Notes: generated from the letters alone by a model not told the origin. DNA of 64,000 nucleotides from Toxotes chatareus (GCA_016801885.1 CM028891.1:15289017-15353016), one strand, 5' to 3'; positions 11,352-24,250 are shown, numbered from the stretch's first letter. Program-made: numbers and translations.

Positions 11352-11358
11352 TTATAAA
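11352..11358 (-). promoter_or_regulatory. TATA-like box upstream of minus-strand PKS
   Basis: The minus strand reads tgtttataaagggtg, a good TATA box about 145 bases upstream of the ATG. It predicts transcription starting near 11325. A TATA promoter would fit a gene with restricted, strong expression, but this is inferred from sequence only. Confidence 0.45.
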
Positions 11359-11359
11359 C

Positions 11360-12254
11360 ATTTTTGCCTGCTGTCAATTAAAGGGGGCAAGAGGACACAA
11401 CAATGGCCTGGCTTGTTGCATCTCAGTTGGCTTCATCTGGAACTAAAAACACTAATTGTAGGTTAAGATCATTCAAAGGCAGCAGTAAATAAGCTTTTGT
11501 TCTGTGCAGAGCAACAAAAGAAAACTGTGTATACTAAGAATCTGACAGTCACTGGCAGATTTTTAAGTCTTCTGACTGGTCATTTTGCCTGCAACCTGTA
11601 GCAGTGTCATCTCTACAAAAAAAAAAGCAAATCAATTAATGCACATTTCATTTAATTCATGTACCGTACACATTCATGAGTAAGAGTAACTTTTATTTGG
11701 GCTTCAAGAAGGCTTCTGTCTAACAGAACAAACAGAAGCACAAAGCCAATCCTTTCACACTCACAGTATATACATATCCCCCCTCATTTATCAGGTACAG
11801 GTGAGCTTAGAATAGGACATGAGGGCCTATTGCTACTTTCAGAAAAAGAGGACACACCTTTGGGCACTTTAATAAATAAGAACACAGACAGCAACTGAAG
11901 TAGATCATTCAGAGATTAAACTCTAATATGAAGAGATCAACAATGAATGAGTTATCACCTGTACCTTGCTACAGCCAAATGGTACATTCTAAATTGAGGT
12001 ACTTTAAGGTCCTATGGTGTTCACCAGTCTGTACAAATTTAAAATGAGACATAGACACACAAACCTGAAATTCATGTTTTTCATCCTAATTAACCATCTT
12101 CATTTGAATTAGAAATTTGCTTTGACACCATTAATGACCCTGCCTTTATAAAACTACTACAGAAGTGATCTGCCTTGACAGTTAAGGACAAGCCCTCATG
12201 AAACCTCAAACATCTTTGTGGTTTGTAGTTGACAAACCTGTGGAGAACATTTTT
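11360..12254. other. Intergenic region between PKS and yme1l1
   Basis: About 0.9 kb lies between the PKS promoter and the 3' end of yme1l1, both on the minus strand. It is AT-rich, with a short A run near 11617. No exon, RNA gene or repeat was recognised. Confidence 0.6.
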
Positions 12255-12260
12255 TTTATT
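12255..12260 (-). terminator. Candidate polyadenylation signal of yme1l1
   Basis: TTTATT on the plus strand (AATAAA on the minus strand) lies about 260 bases downstream of the yme1l1 stop at 12521, preceded by a T-rich run. It implies a short 3' UTR. Confidence 0.5.
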
Positions 12261-12520
12261 TTCATTCAATTGAACTGTGAAGTGCTTTTTAAAAAATCCC
12301 AGTGAAACTGAAAGTCTTCTCCACAGGAAATGTCAAAAACAAAAGAAAATGAATAAAAAGAATTAATATAAGGGGTGAGACAATAATAATAAGTGTCATC
12401 TTCACATTGATAATGAGAGGGATACAAACAAATGAAATACAAGGCCTCCAAAAGGCCTGTGCTTGATTGCACAGATTCATATTTACATGATACAAGAGTC
12501 TAAAATGTCTACTGAGGTAT

Positions 12521-15500
12521 CTAATGGTCCAATGACTTGCCCTCCAGCACCAACTGGATCTCTTTGGCATCCAGAGTTTCGTATGTCAGCAGGGCATCAG
12601 CTAGCTTCTTGTGCTCCTTGCTGTAAGTCTTGAGAATGTTTTTCGCACGTTCGTATGAGTCCTGGATGGAAGAGCAAGATTGGTGAATCAGAAATTGGCA
12701 CAGAAAAATATGTCAGAAATCATACCATACATATTAAAGTACCAGAAAATGAAAGGTTAATTGACAGTGCTGTGGGTAGCTCACCTTCAGTAAAGCCCTG
12801 ACTTCCTGTTCGATGGCAGCTTGTGTTTCGGGGCTCTGTTTGCTTACGTCACCATAGGTCATGACACCAAGCTGCAACAAAACAAGAGTTAGACCCTTAG
12901 GTTATATAAATAAATGGAGATTCCCATGCATTAGTCACTTGTAGTTACTAATTATTAAAAGAGGTGAGTTTTTTTTTTTTGAGGCAAGACTTGGACAGAG
13001 CTTTTCACTGTCTTAGGTGTAATTATGTCATAATAACGTTAGAGGATTTAAATTTCACCTTGTCACTCATGCCGAACCTGGTCACCATCATTTTTGCTAT
13101 TTTGGTTGCACCATCAAAGTCACTGGAGGCTCCTGAAATTATATTATAAACAATGTCAAAAACTTTGCTCATAAAAATGAAAATTCTATATTTATCCCAA
13201 GGACAGCAAACTGTCTAAATTCATTAGAACCACATGACAGAAAACATTTGCCTTTGCAGTACATACACTGTTTACTTTTTAGATTTTTTAAAATAGGTGG
13301 TTATACAATGTAAGTGAAGCATTTTATCTTTGACAGCATTTCTGTTGCCAGTATCACAACAGAACTGACACAGACACATCAACTAAATCAAGTCCTCTCG
13401 CACCAGTGGTGATGTAGTCATCTCCAAAGATGAGCTCCTCCGCTACTCGACCGCCCATACTGACATCCATCTGAGCCAGCAGCTGGGCTCTTGTTTCACT
13501 CCAGCGGTCATTCTCAGGGAGCATGGAAACCTGGAGGACAGAGACATGAAGAACACGCTGGTTTGTTTTAGGCCCTAAAAAGTACTAGGTAAAGACAACT
13601 GGATATGTTATGAAGTGACATAAAAAATGCTCACATGGCCCAGAGTTGGTCCTCTAGGCATGATAGTGGCCTTATTGATGGGCATTGCATCTTTGGTGTA
13701 ATAGGCAACGATGGCATGGCCGGACTCATGGTAGGCGGTGATGGTCTTGTTTTTTTTGTCAATTTCGACACTCCTCCTCTCAGGGCCTGGTATGAAAAGG
13801 ATTATAGCTGATTAAAACTTTTAAACTTTTAACATTCTTCCTGTCTCATAACTAGAGTGCATCTAGGTAATCTGTCTCATGTGACATGATGTGAACTCTG
13901 TGTGTACTCACCCATGAGGATCTTGTCCTTAGCAAACTCCAGCTCCTTCATTGTGACCATCTCTTTCCCGTCCACGGCTGCCTTCAGGGCTGCCTGGTTG
14001 ACCAGGTTCTCGAGCTCTGCACCAGAGAATCCCACTGTGCCCCGGGCAATAATCTCCGCATCCACGGCTGTAAAAGAACAAACACAAATGAAAATGCCTT
14101 CTTTATTAAGGGGATCAGCATTCAAAGGACAATGGTGTCCTTCACAGAAATGGCAAATAAAAGGTACTCTCTCAGGTTTACTGCTTTAGATGCTTTAAAG
14201 GGGTTTCAGTTGATAGTGGCAGCTATTGTCTCTCAAAAATTTGCATAATTTGTCACTAATACCACAAAAATTTCCAGTTAGACACTCTTTCTAAAATGTT
14301 AACAAAAAATTAAGAACCTGAAAAATCTGCTTTGTAAGATTTAAGTGTCCTTTAATATTTTGGAGTCCTTGTCGCTGAGACCTACCAGGGCCCACTTTAA
14401 TCTTGGAGAGGTACCAGTTGAGAATTTCAGTGCGTCCTTTCACATCTGGCCGAGGTACTGTCACCTGCATGTCAAACCTCCCTGGCCTTACCAAAGCGCT
14501 GAAAAGCAGCAGCAAAGTTGGAATAATTAAGACTCATAGTATTATACAACAGTTTATTCTACTTAAAAGGGACAAATTAAAATATATGTTAAAAAATCTT
14601 AATGTGAAATGAAAACATACCTATCCAGAGCCTCAGCAAAGTTTGTAGCACCTATAACAATAACTCCTTCATTTGGCTTAAACCTGGAAAATAGCAAAAT
14701 ATGGAGAATAAGCTAATGAAAGTTCAACAGCTATATTTTATGGAAACTATGCATTTTAAAAATGTCAACGCAATGTAACTGACCCATCCATTTCAGCTAG
14801 CAGTTGGTTAATGGTCTGTCTGGAGTAAGGATGCATAGGAGACTCAATCCTCTTCCCGCCAACACTGTCCAACTCATCAATGAAGATGACACACGGAGCA
14901 CTAGCTTTAGCCTCCTCTGCAAATCACAAAAAAAGAGTATTGTAGTTGTGTGGCTACATCCTCAACTTGTTGCTCGCACATTCTCACATCCAGCAAACTT
15001 ACTGAAAAGGTTCCTGATGCGGCCTGCACCAACGCCAACAAACATCTCATCAAACTCTGATCCGGAGGCGTAGTAGAAAGGCACATCAGCCTCCCCAGCC
15101 ACGGCTCGTGCTAACAGTGTCTTTCCTGTTCCTGGTGGACCAACAAGGAGGATCCCTGAGTGGATAACAGAGGAAACAAATTAAAATAAAATAACACCAT
15201 GCCAAAAAATATAAGAAAAGACTATTTTTTCAAATTTGTGTATTGGCTTATTTTCCTGGACCATAAAATTAGAGGAAATGGAACATGGGAACCAAGCTCA
15301 GTTATAATACCTTTAGGCAGCTTTCCACCCAGAACAGTAAACTTCTGTGGGTTCTTGAGAAACTCCACAACATCTTGCAATTCATTCTTTGCCTCCTCCA
15401 CTCCTTTGACATGTTCAAATGTCACATTCTTCATCTGGACGGGGTCCACTGCTGAATCAAGACCAGACGTGGTGCGGAACCTCACTGTGAAATTGCAAAA

Positions 15501-18500
15501 CAAGCGGTTCAGTACTATAAGGTGAGAAACACTTCCCATTTCTCAAAATAACAGACAATATGGCTGTTGGTTACAATATGCTTACTGCGGCACACATGTA
15601 AAAACGATGATCCAAATGTATGCTGCTTTTCCACATTTATTGCTTCCAACTACTCGAACAGTTCCAGCACAAAGGCATGGAAACACACATAGGTGATATA
15701 GATATTTCAGTATTAGAACACAGTGGTATCCAGCAGAATAATCAGTCACACTCTACATGCACACAATAGGAGAGATATCATGTCTTATTAACCAGATGGT
15801 ACAAATACCAAAGACATATCTAAGCTGACAGAAGACTCCAATAAAACACTAACTTTATTCTACATGCTTGGAGACACTGAAAAACTTTGTCCTCTAAGCA
15901 GTGTGCATGTAGGGTTGTGAGTTGCTTGGTAAGCATAGGAAAGAATGAAAACTGAAACAAACCAGCATCAGAAAAGGAGCCTTTACCGGAGAGAAACGGG
16001 GTTCTGGACAGGCCATAAATACCGACAAGTAGGAGGACCAAAAGGATCAACCTGGTTCTCCTCAGCGAGTCTGTTAAAACAGGAGAGAACAAGCTAGTTA
16101 TGAGTCACATCCCTCTTTATACAACTCAGCACTGACACCCAAAGAAAACCAGGGGCAACTGTTGAATGAATATCAGCAAATTCTTCAATTGTGTAAGGTT
16201 TCTTTTATTCTGGGTGATAATGGTAGTGGTAGGAGAGTCAGCCACATGCCTTGTGTTCTCTGGGTAAAGGCCTGGGACCTCATGAACCCCTCAGTGAAAC
16301 CCGTCTTGAAAGCCTCCTGCTGGTTTTCTGGAAGGTTTCTTTGTTTTGTTACTTGGTCCAGTGACTGCACCTCTGGTCCCTTGTCCCTCAGAAGCAACCC
16401 CTGTGAGGGGAGTGGAGGGAGAGTTGGTTGGTAAGCTTCACACACTGGAAAGATTAAAGGGACCTCACAAATAAATCCCACAAATCGTTCCATTACACAT
16501 AACTGCTGGAACTGTGCAATGACATGCTCACCTTCATAAAGGCGGGTGTGTAGGCCTCAGACTCCACTGGACCATCATAACCAGACTCCGTTCGTCTGGT
16601 CCTTGATCTAAGAGTCTTGAAACCGCGACTCTGGACCCATACTAAACAGAATCAAACATGGAAAACAGAAAGCATTAAACAGTACCTGAAATGTCAAACC
16701 CTTCATACACACAGACAACTTATGCAGAGCAGATTATGTAATCAAAGTTACTTTCTTACCAGGCAAAAACTGTAGTTGTGAACACACTTCTTTTAGAGGA
16801 GTGTGGTATTGTCTGTGGAATATTGTGGAGCCATAAAGCCCCAGCCTTCTTTGAGAAAACCCTATAAGACAAAAAGTACAGGTTCTTTTAGCTTTGCATG
16901 ATATAACACTGTAAACTGACCACGATGTAAAATTCGTCTTTTTGAGTAACAAAATTGTCTCTGGTACGACAGATTCTGATGAAGTATGCAATGGGGCATT
17001 TTCTTAGAGAAAAAAGCTGGATTGCCTTTCAGCTCAATGGCCTGAGCTGCTCACCATGCTTGTTGTGAAAGAAGCTGTCTCCAGAAATGTGACTCGTCCT
17101 CCATTGGGAAGGAACAGCAGGAGGTTCTTCGGGTCCCGGTATAGGCAGTAGCCTGCTGACCAACTCATCCAGCTGACTCACCCTGATCTCTGACAGGCCA
17201 AGATCCCTCAGACTCACAGTGGGCTATGAAGAAAGGAAAGCCAAAATAGGTTAGCTACACCTTTTGTAAGAAAATTATTATGTCAAAAATAACCCACAAG
17301 TGTGTATGTAGAGTCCAGAGCCTACAGAAATCTTTGTTAGACATATCATACTTTCACTCACCTTTTCAAACAATTTAAGATACTGATGGATGTATTTCAC
17401 AACTAAAGAGTTATTTCAGTACTGGAGTGTGCAAAATGGTAACTGCTGTTGGTAACAACAACAACAGATAGTGTTAGGCTTCATGAATTTCTTGACTGAT
17501 GTAAAACTAGACAACAATGGAATGTGAATTTTTAAAGCGTAATGCTCACATGGTTATTTCTGTGTGATTAATACAAACATGTCCAGTAAGTTTTTTTTTT
17601 ATCATGTCTTCTTCAGCATTATCAAACAAGTTTTCATTACAACAGTGTATGTGAAGACCTTAAACTTCAGACAAAAGTCATTGATGGTTATGTACTGTAC
17701 CCAAGTGGCATCACTTAAGTATATCATGCATCCATGGTTTCAGTCTCACCTCTCTGAGAAATGAACTGTGCTCTGGAGTGAAGTCTTTGTGCAGGGTCTG
17801 GACTGAAGCTGTGGCTGAGTTCTTCAGAGAGTGGAGGGCATTGATGAGCTGGCTGAGGGGCACTATCATCTAGCAGACACATAACAACAGAGGAGGGTGA
17901 GGAACAGCCTTCAAACACGTGGTGAGATGTATCACCTTACATTACAAAATACCCTCATAAGGTAACGTTTGTTATGCTGGATTTCAGGTGAACCTTTCAG
18001 ACAGGACCGTGGGGTAGGACTGTTATGTCAGTGTTATTCAGGCTGACGCCACACGTATGGCCCTCATACGTCAAATGCATGCGCGTTATGTAACCTCAAC
18101 TCTTTTAAGATTAAGTTAGCACCCTACAATTTATCCTAAACCCAGTTCTAACTTAATATGTCCCATGTAAACTTTTACATAACAAAGCTCGTAAATTACA
18201 CATACCAAACTTGTCGGGGATTCCTGCTTTCTCACTCAGACAACGTGATGTAATACTGATAGTAGTCTAGCGTTGACTTGTGGTGCTATCATTAGCCGAG
18301 CTAACTTGTCATTGACCGTGAGAGAATATATGACAAAAACAACAACCGACACAGGCTCTTATTGATATAACTCCCCGACAACGTTGATATTATAACTAAA
18401 ACACAGATAAGTTGTCAGACGAGCACACATTAACCCTAGCTAGCTAAGTTAAAAAACTGCTATCCACTCGGCTTACCTGCTGTGGCTGAAACGACGTCGA

Positions 18501-18512
18501 TAGTGAAAACAT
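12521..18512 (-). CDS. yme1l1: ATP-dependent zinc metalloprotease YME1L1 (mitochondrial i-AAA)
   Basis: Eighteen coding exons (minus strand): 18512-18477, 17869-17750, 17223-17055, 16861-16760, 16641-16532, 16400-16250, 16070-15987, 15484-15311, 15155-15003, 14916-14784, 14683-14621, 14498-14386, 14067-13912, 13786-13635, 13530-13404, 13132-13059, 12871-12785, 12661-12521. They sum to 2,145 nt, or 714 aa, close to the shorter human isoform. The N-terminus (MFSLSTSFQPQQ) begins a mitochondrial targeting region. A membrane helix lies at about 237-250 (LILLVLLLVGIYG). The AAA domain has Walker A GPPGTGKT (321-328), Walker B CVIFIDEL (375-382) and an RPGRFD arginine-finger region. The M41 protease has HESGH at 541-545 and the downstream MGGRVAEEL helix. 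The family processes OPA1 and degrades intermembrane-space-facing inner-membrane proteins. All introns are GT-AG except the one after 16250, which begins GC. It is head to head with mastl. Confidence 0.97.
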
Positions 18513-19211
18513 TTTTTCCCGAATGATGGTTCAAAATAAAGATTTGGAGGGCAGACGTATGAGGACAGACCCTCTATAAACACAAGTGAACGAGTCCTCC
18601 CGGGAGCTGTGCCCTTTTGTTTTCCTTGTTACACAACTTTCAGCAGCTTAGCTTAACAGCAAATGGATCCTCCGGCGTCTGAGGTCAAATGGACTACAAA
18701 ATGACGTCAGTCGGGTTACAGCTTGTCCTTACATCACTAGTGCAACTAAAATTCGCATTAAAAAGTCTGATTAAAATTCTCTAACTGTATAAAATAAACA
18801 GAGCGATAAATATAATTCACATTTTTCCCCACTAGATTTCTTAAGTGTGAAAAACGTTAGGCTGTTATTACACAATTTCAAGAGCCATATGCGCTCCTTG
18901 CTGCCTGATCAAAAATAAAATATTAAAATAAAAGTCTCTTTCGGATAGCTGTATTATTTTGAGAAATATAATATAAAGATTAAATTCACTGATAAAATAA
19001 ACAAATAACTTTTCATTATGGCACAGGTTGAGACCATTTTGTGCTTTGCGTACCGGCAGTTCATTGAACGTCAGAGGACCCCGCGAAAGAGGAGTGTAAT
19101 TCAAATTTTCAAAACAAACTCGAGATTGTTGTTTCATCATGCAAGTGTCTGCTTCGAGCTGGATAGTTTTTACAGACACCACCTGAATCTTTATTTGAGA
19201 CGAGTTAAATA
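18513..19211. promoter_or_regulatory. Bidirectional promoter region, yme1l1 / mastl
   Basis: 699 bases separate the two divergent start codons. A perfect CRE palindrome TGACGTCA lies at 18702-18709, next to actacaaa (18693-18700), which resembles the first half of the ZNF143 site. No TATA box is evident. The two genes are also head to head in human (from memory), so one shared element may drive both. Confidence 0.6.
18702..18709. promoter_or_regulatory. cAMP-response-element palindrome (TGACGTCA)
   Basis: This is a full 8-base consensus CRE/ATF site about 190 bases upstream of the yme1l1 ATG and 500 bases upstream of the mastl ATG. The match is exact. Use by CREB or ATF factors is inferred. 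Confidence 0.55.
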
Positions 19212-19212
19212 A
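19018..19212 (+). other. Open frame upstream of mastl, overlapping its start (TAATG)
   Basis: This 64-codon frame ends in TAA at 19210-19212, sharing its last base with the mastl ATG. Whether it is transcribed depends on the unknown start site. It shows no recognisable domain. It is listed because its stop touches the start codon, which could influence initiation. Chance is a good alternative. Confidence 0.25.
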
Positions 19213-22200
19213 TGGACGCAAATGAGAAGCACGAATCCAGCAGAAATGAGAAAACGGTGGATATTCCTAAACCGCCTTCAATCGATGATTTCGTCGTTTT
19301 GAAGCCCATCAGCCGCGGTGCCTTTGGCAAAGTCTACCTTGCACGGAAGAAGTGCAATGCGCGACTATACGCCATCAAGGTGAGACTCTTTGGTACGGAA
19401 CTGAAGCGTTGATTGAGACTAGCTCAGTCAAAACACTCTTTTTTTCTTCTTCAGGTGATGAAGAAAGCAGACATGGTTGATAAAAATATGACGGGGCAAA
19501 TGAAGGCAGAGAGAGACGCACTCGCTCTGAGCAAGAGTCCCTTCGTGGTTCACCTGTTTTACTCCCTACAAACTTCCACCAAGATCTATCTGGTAACAGC
19601 CAAAGGCAACAAACAAACAAAAAAAAACCCGACTTGCACAAAACACATTTGTCAAGATATTGTTTGTGTAAGCGTTATTAAATTTGTATTTTGCTACTGC
19701 TTGCAGGTAATGGAATACCTCATTGGTGGAGATGTCAAATCTCTGCTTCACATCTATGGATATTTCGACCAGGAAATGGCTGTTAAATACATTTCAGAGG
19801 TTGCTCTGGCTTTAGACTACCTTCACCGCCATGGTATAATCCACAGGTACTTTGATACTACATTCATTTTCTTTAGGCGTCATTAAATGTGTATAACACT
19901 TATTGAGTAATCCTGTGCTGAGATTTGTTGTGTATCTGTAATTTACCTGAGTTGTACCTTTTTAGGGACTTAAAGCCAGACAACATGCTTATATCCAATG
20001 AAGGTCACATCAAACTAACGGACTTTGGCCTTTCTAAAGTCAAGCTTGACAGAGGTATGAAGTCCCATCAGCTTCACACTTTAATTATGACATCGCCATT
20101 TGTTATGCTAGTAATATTTTCTTTATATTTCCTTTACCTGTGTTCTTTCAATATCAGAGCTGAGTCTTATGGACATTCTAAATACCCCGTCCTTGGCAAA
20201 ACCAAAAAAGGATTATTTTCGTACTCCGGGACAAGTCCTCTCCTTAATCAGCTCCCTTGGATTTGTAAGTACATTTTTGAATGAGATGATGTCCAGTGTG
20301 CATGCATCGCACATAATTTGTGTTGAATAATGACTCTTCATGTATTTATTCAAACACAGAACACTCCTGCAGGAGAAGGAAAACGTCACTGCAGCGCATC
20401 AGCTGTGTCCAGTCCCATGTCCTGTGGCAAAATAAAACAGAAGAATAGCTCTCTTGGTTCTCCCTTGATGAAGAAAAGGGATCAGCTGAACTCCCCAGCT
20501 TGCTACCCTTGGAAACTGGGTATGTCATAGTAGTAATTTTTTTTTTTTACCATTTTAATTCATTAACTTTTTGCATTGTTTAATTATTTCTAAAGAAAAA
20601 CAAACAGCCCAATAGCTCAATTGTTTTTTGAGGTATATGCATTTTCTCCATAGGACCTAACAACAGTGTGTTTAGTCCTCACAACTTGGCTAAAAATCTG
20701 ACTCCCACGCTGCTGAAGACCAGCAAGAGGTTAGAGACAATGAGTGCGGGCAGCACCACTGACACTGAAGGTGGCATCAGTCCACTGTGGGAGTGTGAGG
20801 AGGTGAGTGATCATGAGCTCTGCACTGCAAACATCTTACCTCTTGTGTAGAATGTCTATTTCAACATAGAACAACTGGTGTAGATTTAAGGGGATAAAAC
20901 AAACAAAAGACTGGATTCATCCCCTGTTGTGACTATAATTTTCCTCTTTTCTCTCTTCTTCAGAAGGAAAATGAACATACTAATGAACAGAAGGGGAGAG
21001 GGCATTCTGAATGCAAAGGGCCTGGAGAGGACTTTGCCACCAGAAAACTGGGCACCTTCGGGTACTCTGATAAGGCCAGCAGCAATCAACAACTTGTAGA
21101 AAAAAGACCCCATAACAACAAACTGGAGTGTGGTTCCACAGCTCAGGAGGATATTTGTCTATCAGTGACAGATGACAGTCAACCTGCTCCTCCTTCATCT
21201 TTAAAGAGAACATTTTCAGATGTAGAGAGAAGTCCAGAGCCTTTAGAAATCCAAGCCAAGAAGAGTAATGCAGACTATCGAAGATGCTATGAAATTCCAG
21301 AAGAGACTGCGAGGTTTCACACTGGCCTAACAGGAATGTTTTCCACCATCCAAATAGGCAACTTCATGGCCTCCACTGAGGGGATTGGTTTGGATGAAGA
21401 CCGCATCCCAAAGCGCTCCAGTCCCATTGCTGTGGCCAAAACCCTGTTCTGTGACCTGGAAGAGCCAACAGAAGATGTGTTTGAAGATGGAGCCAAAGAC
21501 CTATCGCATTCAAGTTTCACATCTCCACTTGCTGGGAACAGTGACATCTGCAGGAGCCTTAGCCTGGACTCTGACGGATCTATGCATGAAACGTCTCTCA
21601 CGATGGAGAGTCACTCATCTGTCAAACTGAGCAAGTGTTCCAAAAACAGAAACTCCGCCTCATCTAAGGAGCAAGAGGAAAATAAAGACTCATCCATCAT
21701 TGAATCACTGCCACAAACTCCTTCTGCTGTTACTACTGCGACACCCAAGCTTAGGGATTTCAGTCTGAGAGGTGAATCTCGGTGTTCCTTTCTCAGCTGG
21801 CTCCCTGACCTGGCCTGTGGTGTGGCCCAGTCCCCCTCATTCCTTAAGCCTAGAAATGTTGTAGCTTTCCGTAGCTACTGTAGCTCCATTAACCGCTCCA
21901 ACATGTCAGGAGTTTCCCGCCTTAGCATTGGGTCTGTGGAGGCTATGGACATGTCCACAACACCCTCTTATCACTCTGCGTCTGGCACTGCAACACCAGT
22001 GCACAAGAGACCCAACTCCAGCAGCTCTCTGTACCAGGTAGGCACATAAGGATACAGTATAAAGTTCATTCTTCTTATCCATAGACAGGCCTGTTTGGTC
22101 ATTTTGCCATTTTCTCACATTTCCGTTTCCCTTTCTTCATCACATCAGACTCCTCAGCCCATGCCGACCTCCCACACCCCTTTCAGGACTCCTAAGAGTG

Positions 22201-23350
22201 TCCGGAGGGGTGCGCTGCCTGTTGAGGGTGCACCCATTTTAGGAACCCCTGACTATTTGGCTCCAGAGCTTCTTTTGGGAAAGCCACATGGTAAGAAAGG
22301 GAAATTGTTAAATGGCACTTACCACAAACAGAGATAAAAGCTTTTTAGTCCAACAGATAGTCCAACACATTCTTGTGGTAATAATAGTGGATGCTTGACA
22401 TTGTAGTCCTTGTGACAAGCATTCTCTTTTAGTTTCAGGAAGTGGTCAGTGTGGTAAGTTTATAAGAATATTGCTGTTTTTGCAAGCGAGCTTGCATGTG
22501 GACTTAGCCTGCTAATGTGCCAGAGGAGATGAGCTGATTTTCCCCTGTTTCCCTGTCCCCACTGTTCCTGTTTCTACCCTTTGTGTTGGTGAACAAACTG
22601 TGGGCCTGATCTGAGGGAAGGGATCAACATTTTAAATGTGTGATTACAAAGGGTAAAAAAATAATGGGACTGTCTCCTAATATGAAGCTAACACCATTGT
22701 TAACAGTTGGAGAATCATATTTGCTGAGGCTTAAATGCTTTTAACTGGACAGGTTTTTCTGCTCTTAAAATCTATAGATTTGGGCTAATCCTGGCACATA
22801 GTCAGTGTGCTGTAGCGCTGGGTTTACTTTTGACATTTAGCAAGTGACATGCAAAACGTCATCTAATAATTACCTATTGATTTAACATGCTATTATGCAT
22901 TCAAATGTTAACATGCTAAGGGGCAGCATTTCGTGGCAGTTTTGTTGCATGATTGCTGCTCTTTGAATTGATGAACAGTCAGCCTGTGAATTTGTATGGC
23001 AGTATTTATTCATCTGCTGTCAAGTATTTGTCTTATCTCAATAATAGATTGTTGTGACAATTGCAATCGTGAATCCTTATAAGTTATTATATATCTACAT
23101 AGATAACCAGGTTCACATGTGGTAGATGCAAAATGACAGTGTCTTTTGTAAAGCACCTCAGGCTTCCTGCAGATTTGCTTGTTTTAAATGTGTCCCATCA
23201 AATCATAATGAGTGCTCTGTGTGTGAATGAAATGTGAGGAATGTAAGAAAGTTTATGTCCAGAAATCAACTCCCTCCATCCATAAACTAACGTTGACCCT
23301 GCTTCTGCCACTGCAGCATCATTAGTGCACACTCTAACAGGAATCACAGG

Positions 23351-23388
<38 letters not shown>

Positions 23389-23904
23389 AAGCCAGCTGCT
23401 GTATGTAATGTGACTTTTCTTTGCCTCCCATCCAGACTGCATGGTGGATTGGTGGGCACTGGGTGTGTGTCTTTTTGAGTTCCTCACAGGTGTACCACCT
23501 TTTAATGACGAGACACCTCAGCTGGTCTTCCAGAATATTCTCAACAGAGGTAGGTTTGGTTGTCCCCCATAGCATCCTAATTAATATTGTCAGTAATGTC
23601 AGTAACACTCTTTTGTTGCTTCTTTTACTATCTCACCAAAATGTTAGATATCCCGTGGCCAGAGGGAGAGGAGGAACTGTCTGAAAATGCAAGAAATGCC
23701 ATTGAAATACTCCTGACAATGGACATGATGAGACGGGCTGGTCTCAAGGGTGAGGACCCCTTTTCAGAATGTTTCATTATTCAAAATGCACCTGATTTAG
23801 TTCTCCAATTGACTGTCAGGTTCTTTAAATGCAGGACAGAACTAGTCTGGTTTCAGACCTCTAAATTTCTACCCAATTTTTTCTCCAAGTAGATTTTTTG
23901 TATA

Positions 23905-23940
<36 letters not shown>

Positions 23941-24250
23941 TTTCTAATCGTTGTAAATGTAGCTGTAAATTAAATTTCCTTCGTTATATATGTGAAATTT
24001 CAACACTTCGTGATCATCGTGAATACGATTGTAGAACACACATGAAAATGAAACAGGGAGAATTCTGATCATTGTGTCTTAACATTCATCAGAGCTCAAG
24101 TGCCATCCCCTGTTTGACGGCTTGGACTGGGACAACCTGCAGAACCAGTCGATGCCTTTCGTACCCCAGCCAGAGGACGAAACAGACACCTCATACTTTG
24201 AGGCAAGAAACAATGCTCAGCACATTGCTGTGTCTGGCTTCAGTTTATAG
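19212..24250 (+). CDS. mastl: Serine/threonine kinase MASTL (Greatwall)
   Basis: Twelve coding exons: 19212-19379, 19455-19592, 19707-19846, 19966-20054, 20158-20264, 20360-20519, 20654-20802, 20964-22037, 22149-22290, 23436-23549, 23648-23749, 24093-24250. They sum to 2,541 nt, or 846 aa (human 879). The split AGC kinase domain shows RGAFGKV (35-41), Lys56, HRDLKPDN (148-155) and DFG (168-170), then the long non-conserved middle region, mostly in one 1,074-nt exon, then GTPDYLAPE (707-715) and the C-lobe. Thr188 and Thr201 (both TP) and Thr708 match by position the human activating sites Thr194, Thr207 and Thr741. The end reads SGFSL, so Ser842 matches human Ser875. The kinase phosphorylates ENSA/ARPP19 to inhibit PP2A-B55 and hold mitosis. 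All introns are GT-AG. Confidence 0.97.
22291..23435 (+). other. mastl intron 9
   Basis: This is the largest mastl intron (1.1 kb). It holds a (TG)n microsatellite near its 3' end (23357-23385). No other feature was recognised. Confidence 0.7.
23357..23385. repeat. (TG)n microsatellite
   Basis: TG array in mastl intron 9, about 50 bases upstream of exon 10. Confidence 0.95.
23909..23937. repeat. T homopolymer (about 29)
   Basis: T run in mastl intron 11, 155 bases before the last exon. It could be a decayed retroposon tail on the minus strand, but no body was recognised. Confidence 0.9.

Noticed and set aside
12289..12570. 93-codon open frame at the yme1l1 3' end
   Set aside because: It is a different frame from the last yme1l1 exon, whose correct translation (DSYERAKNILKTYSKEH...) ends at 12521.
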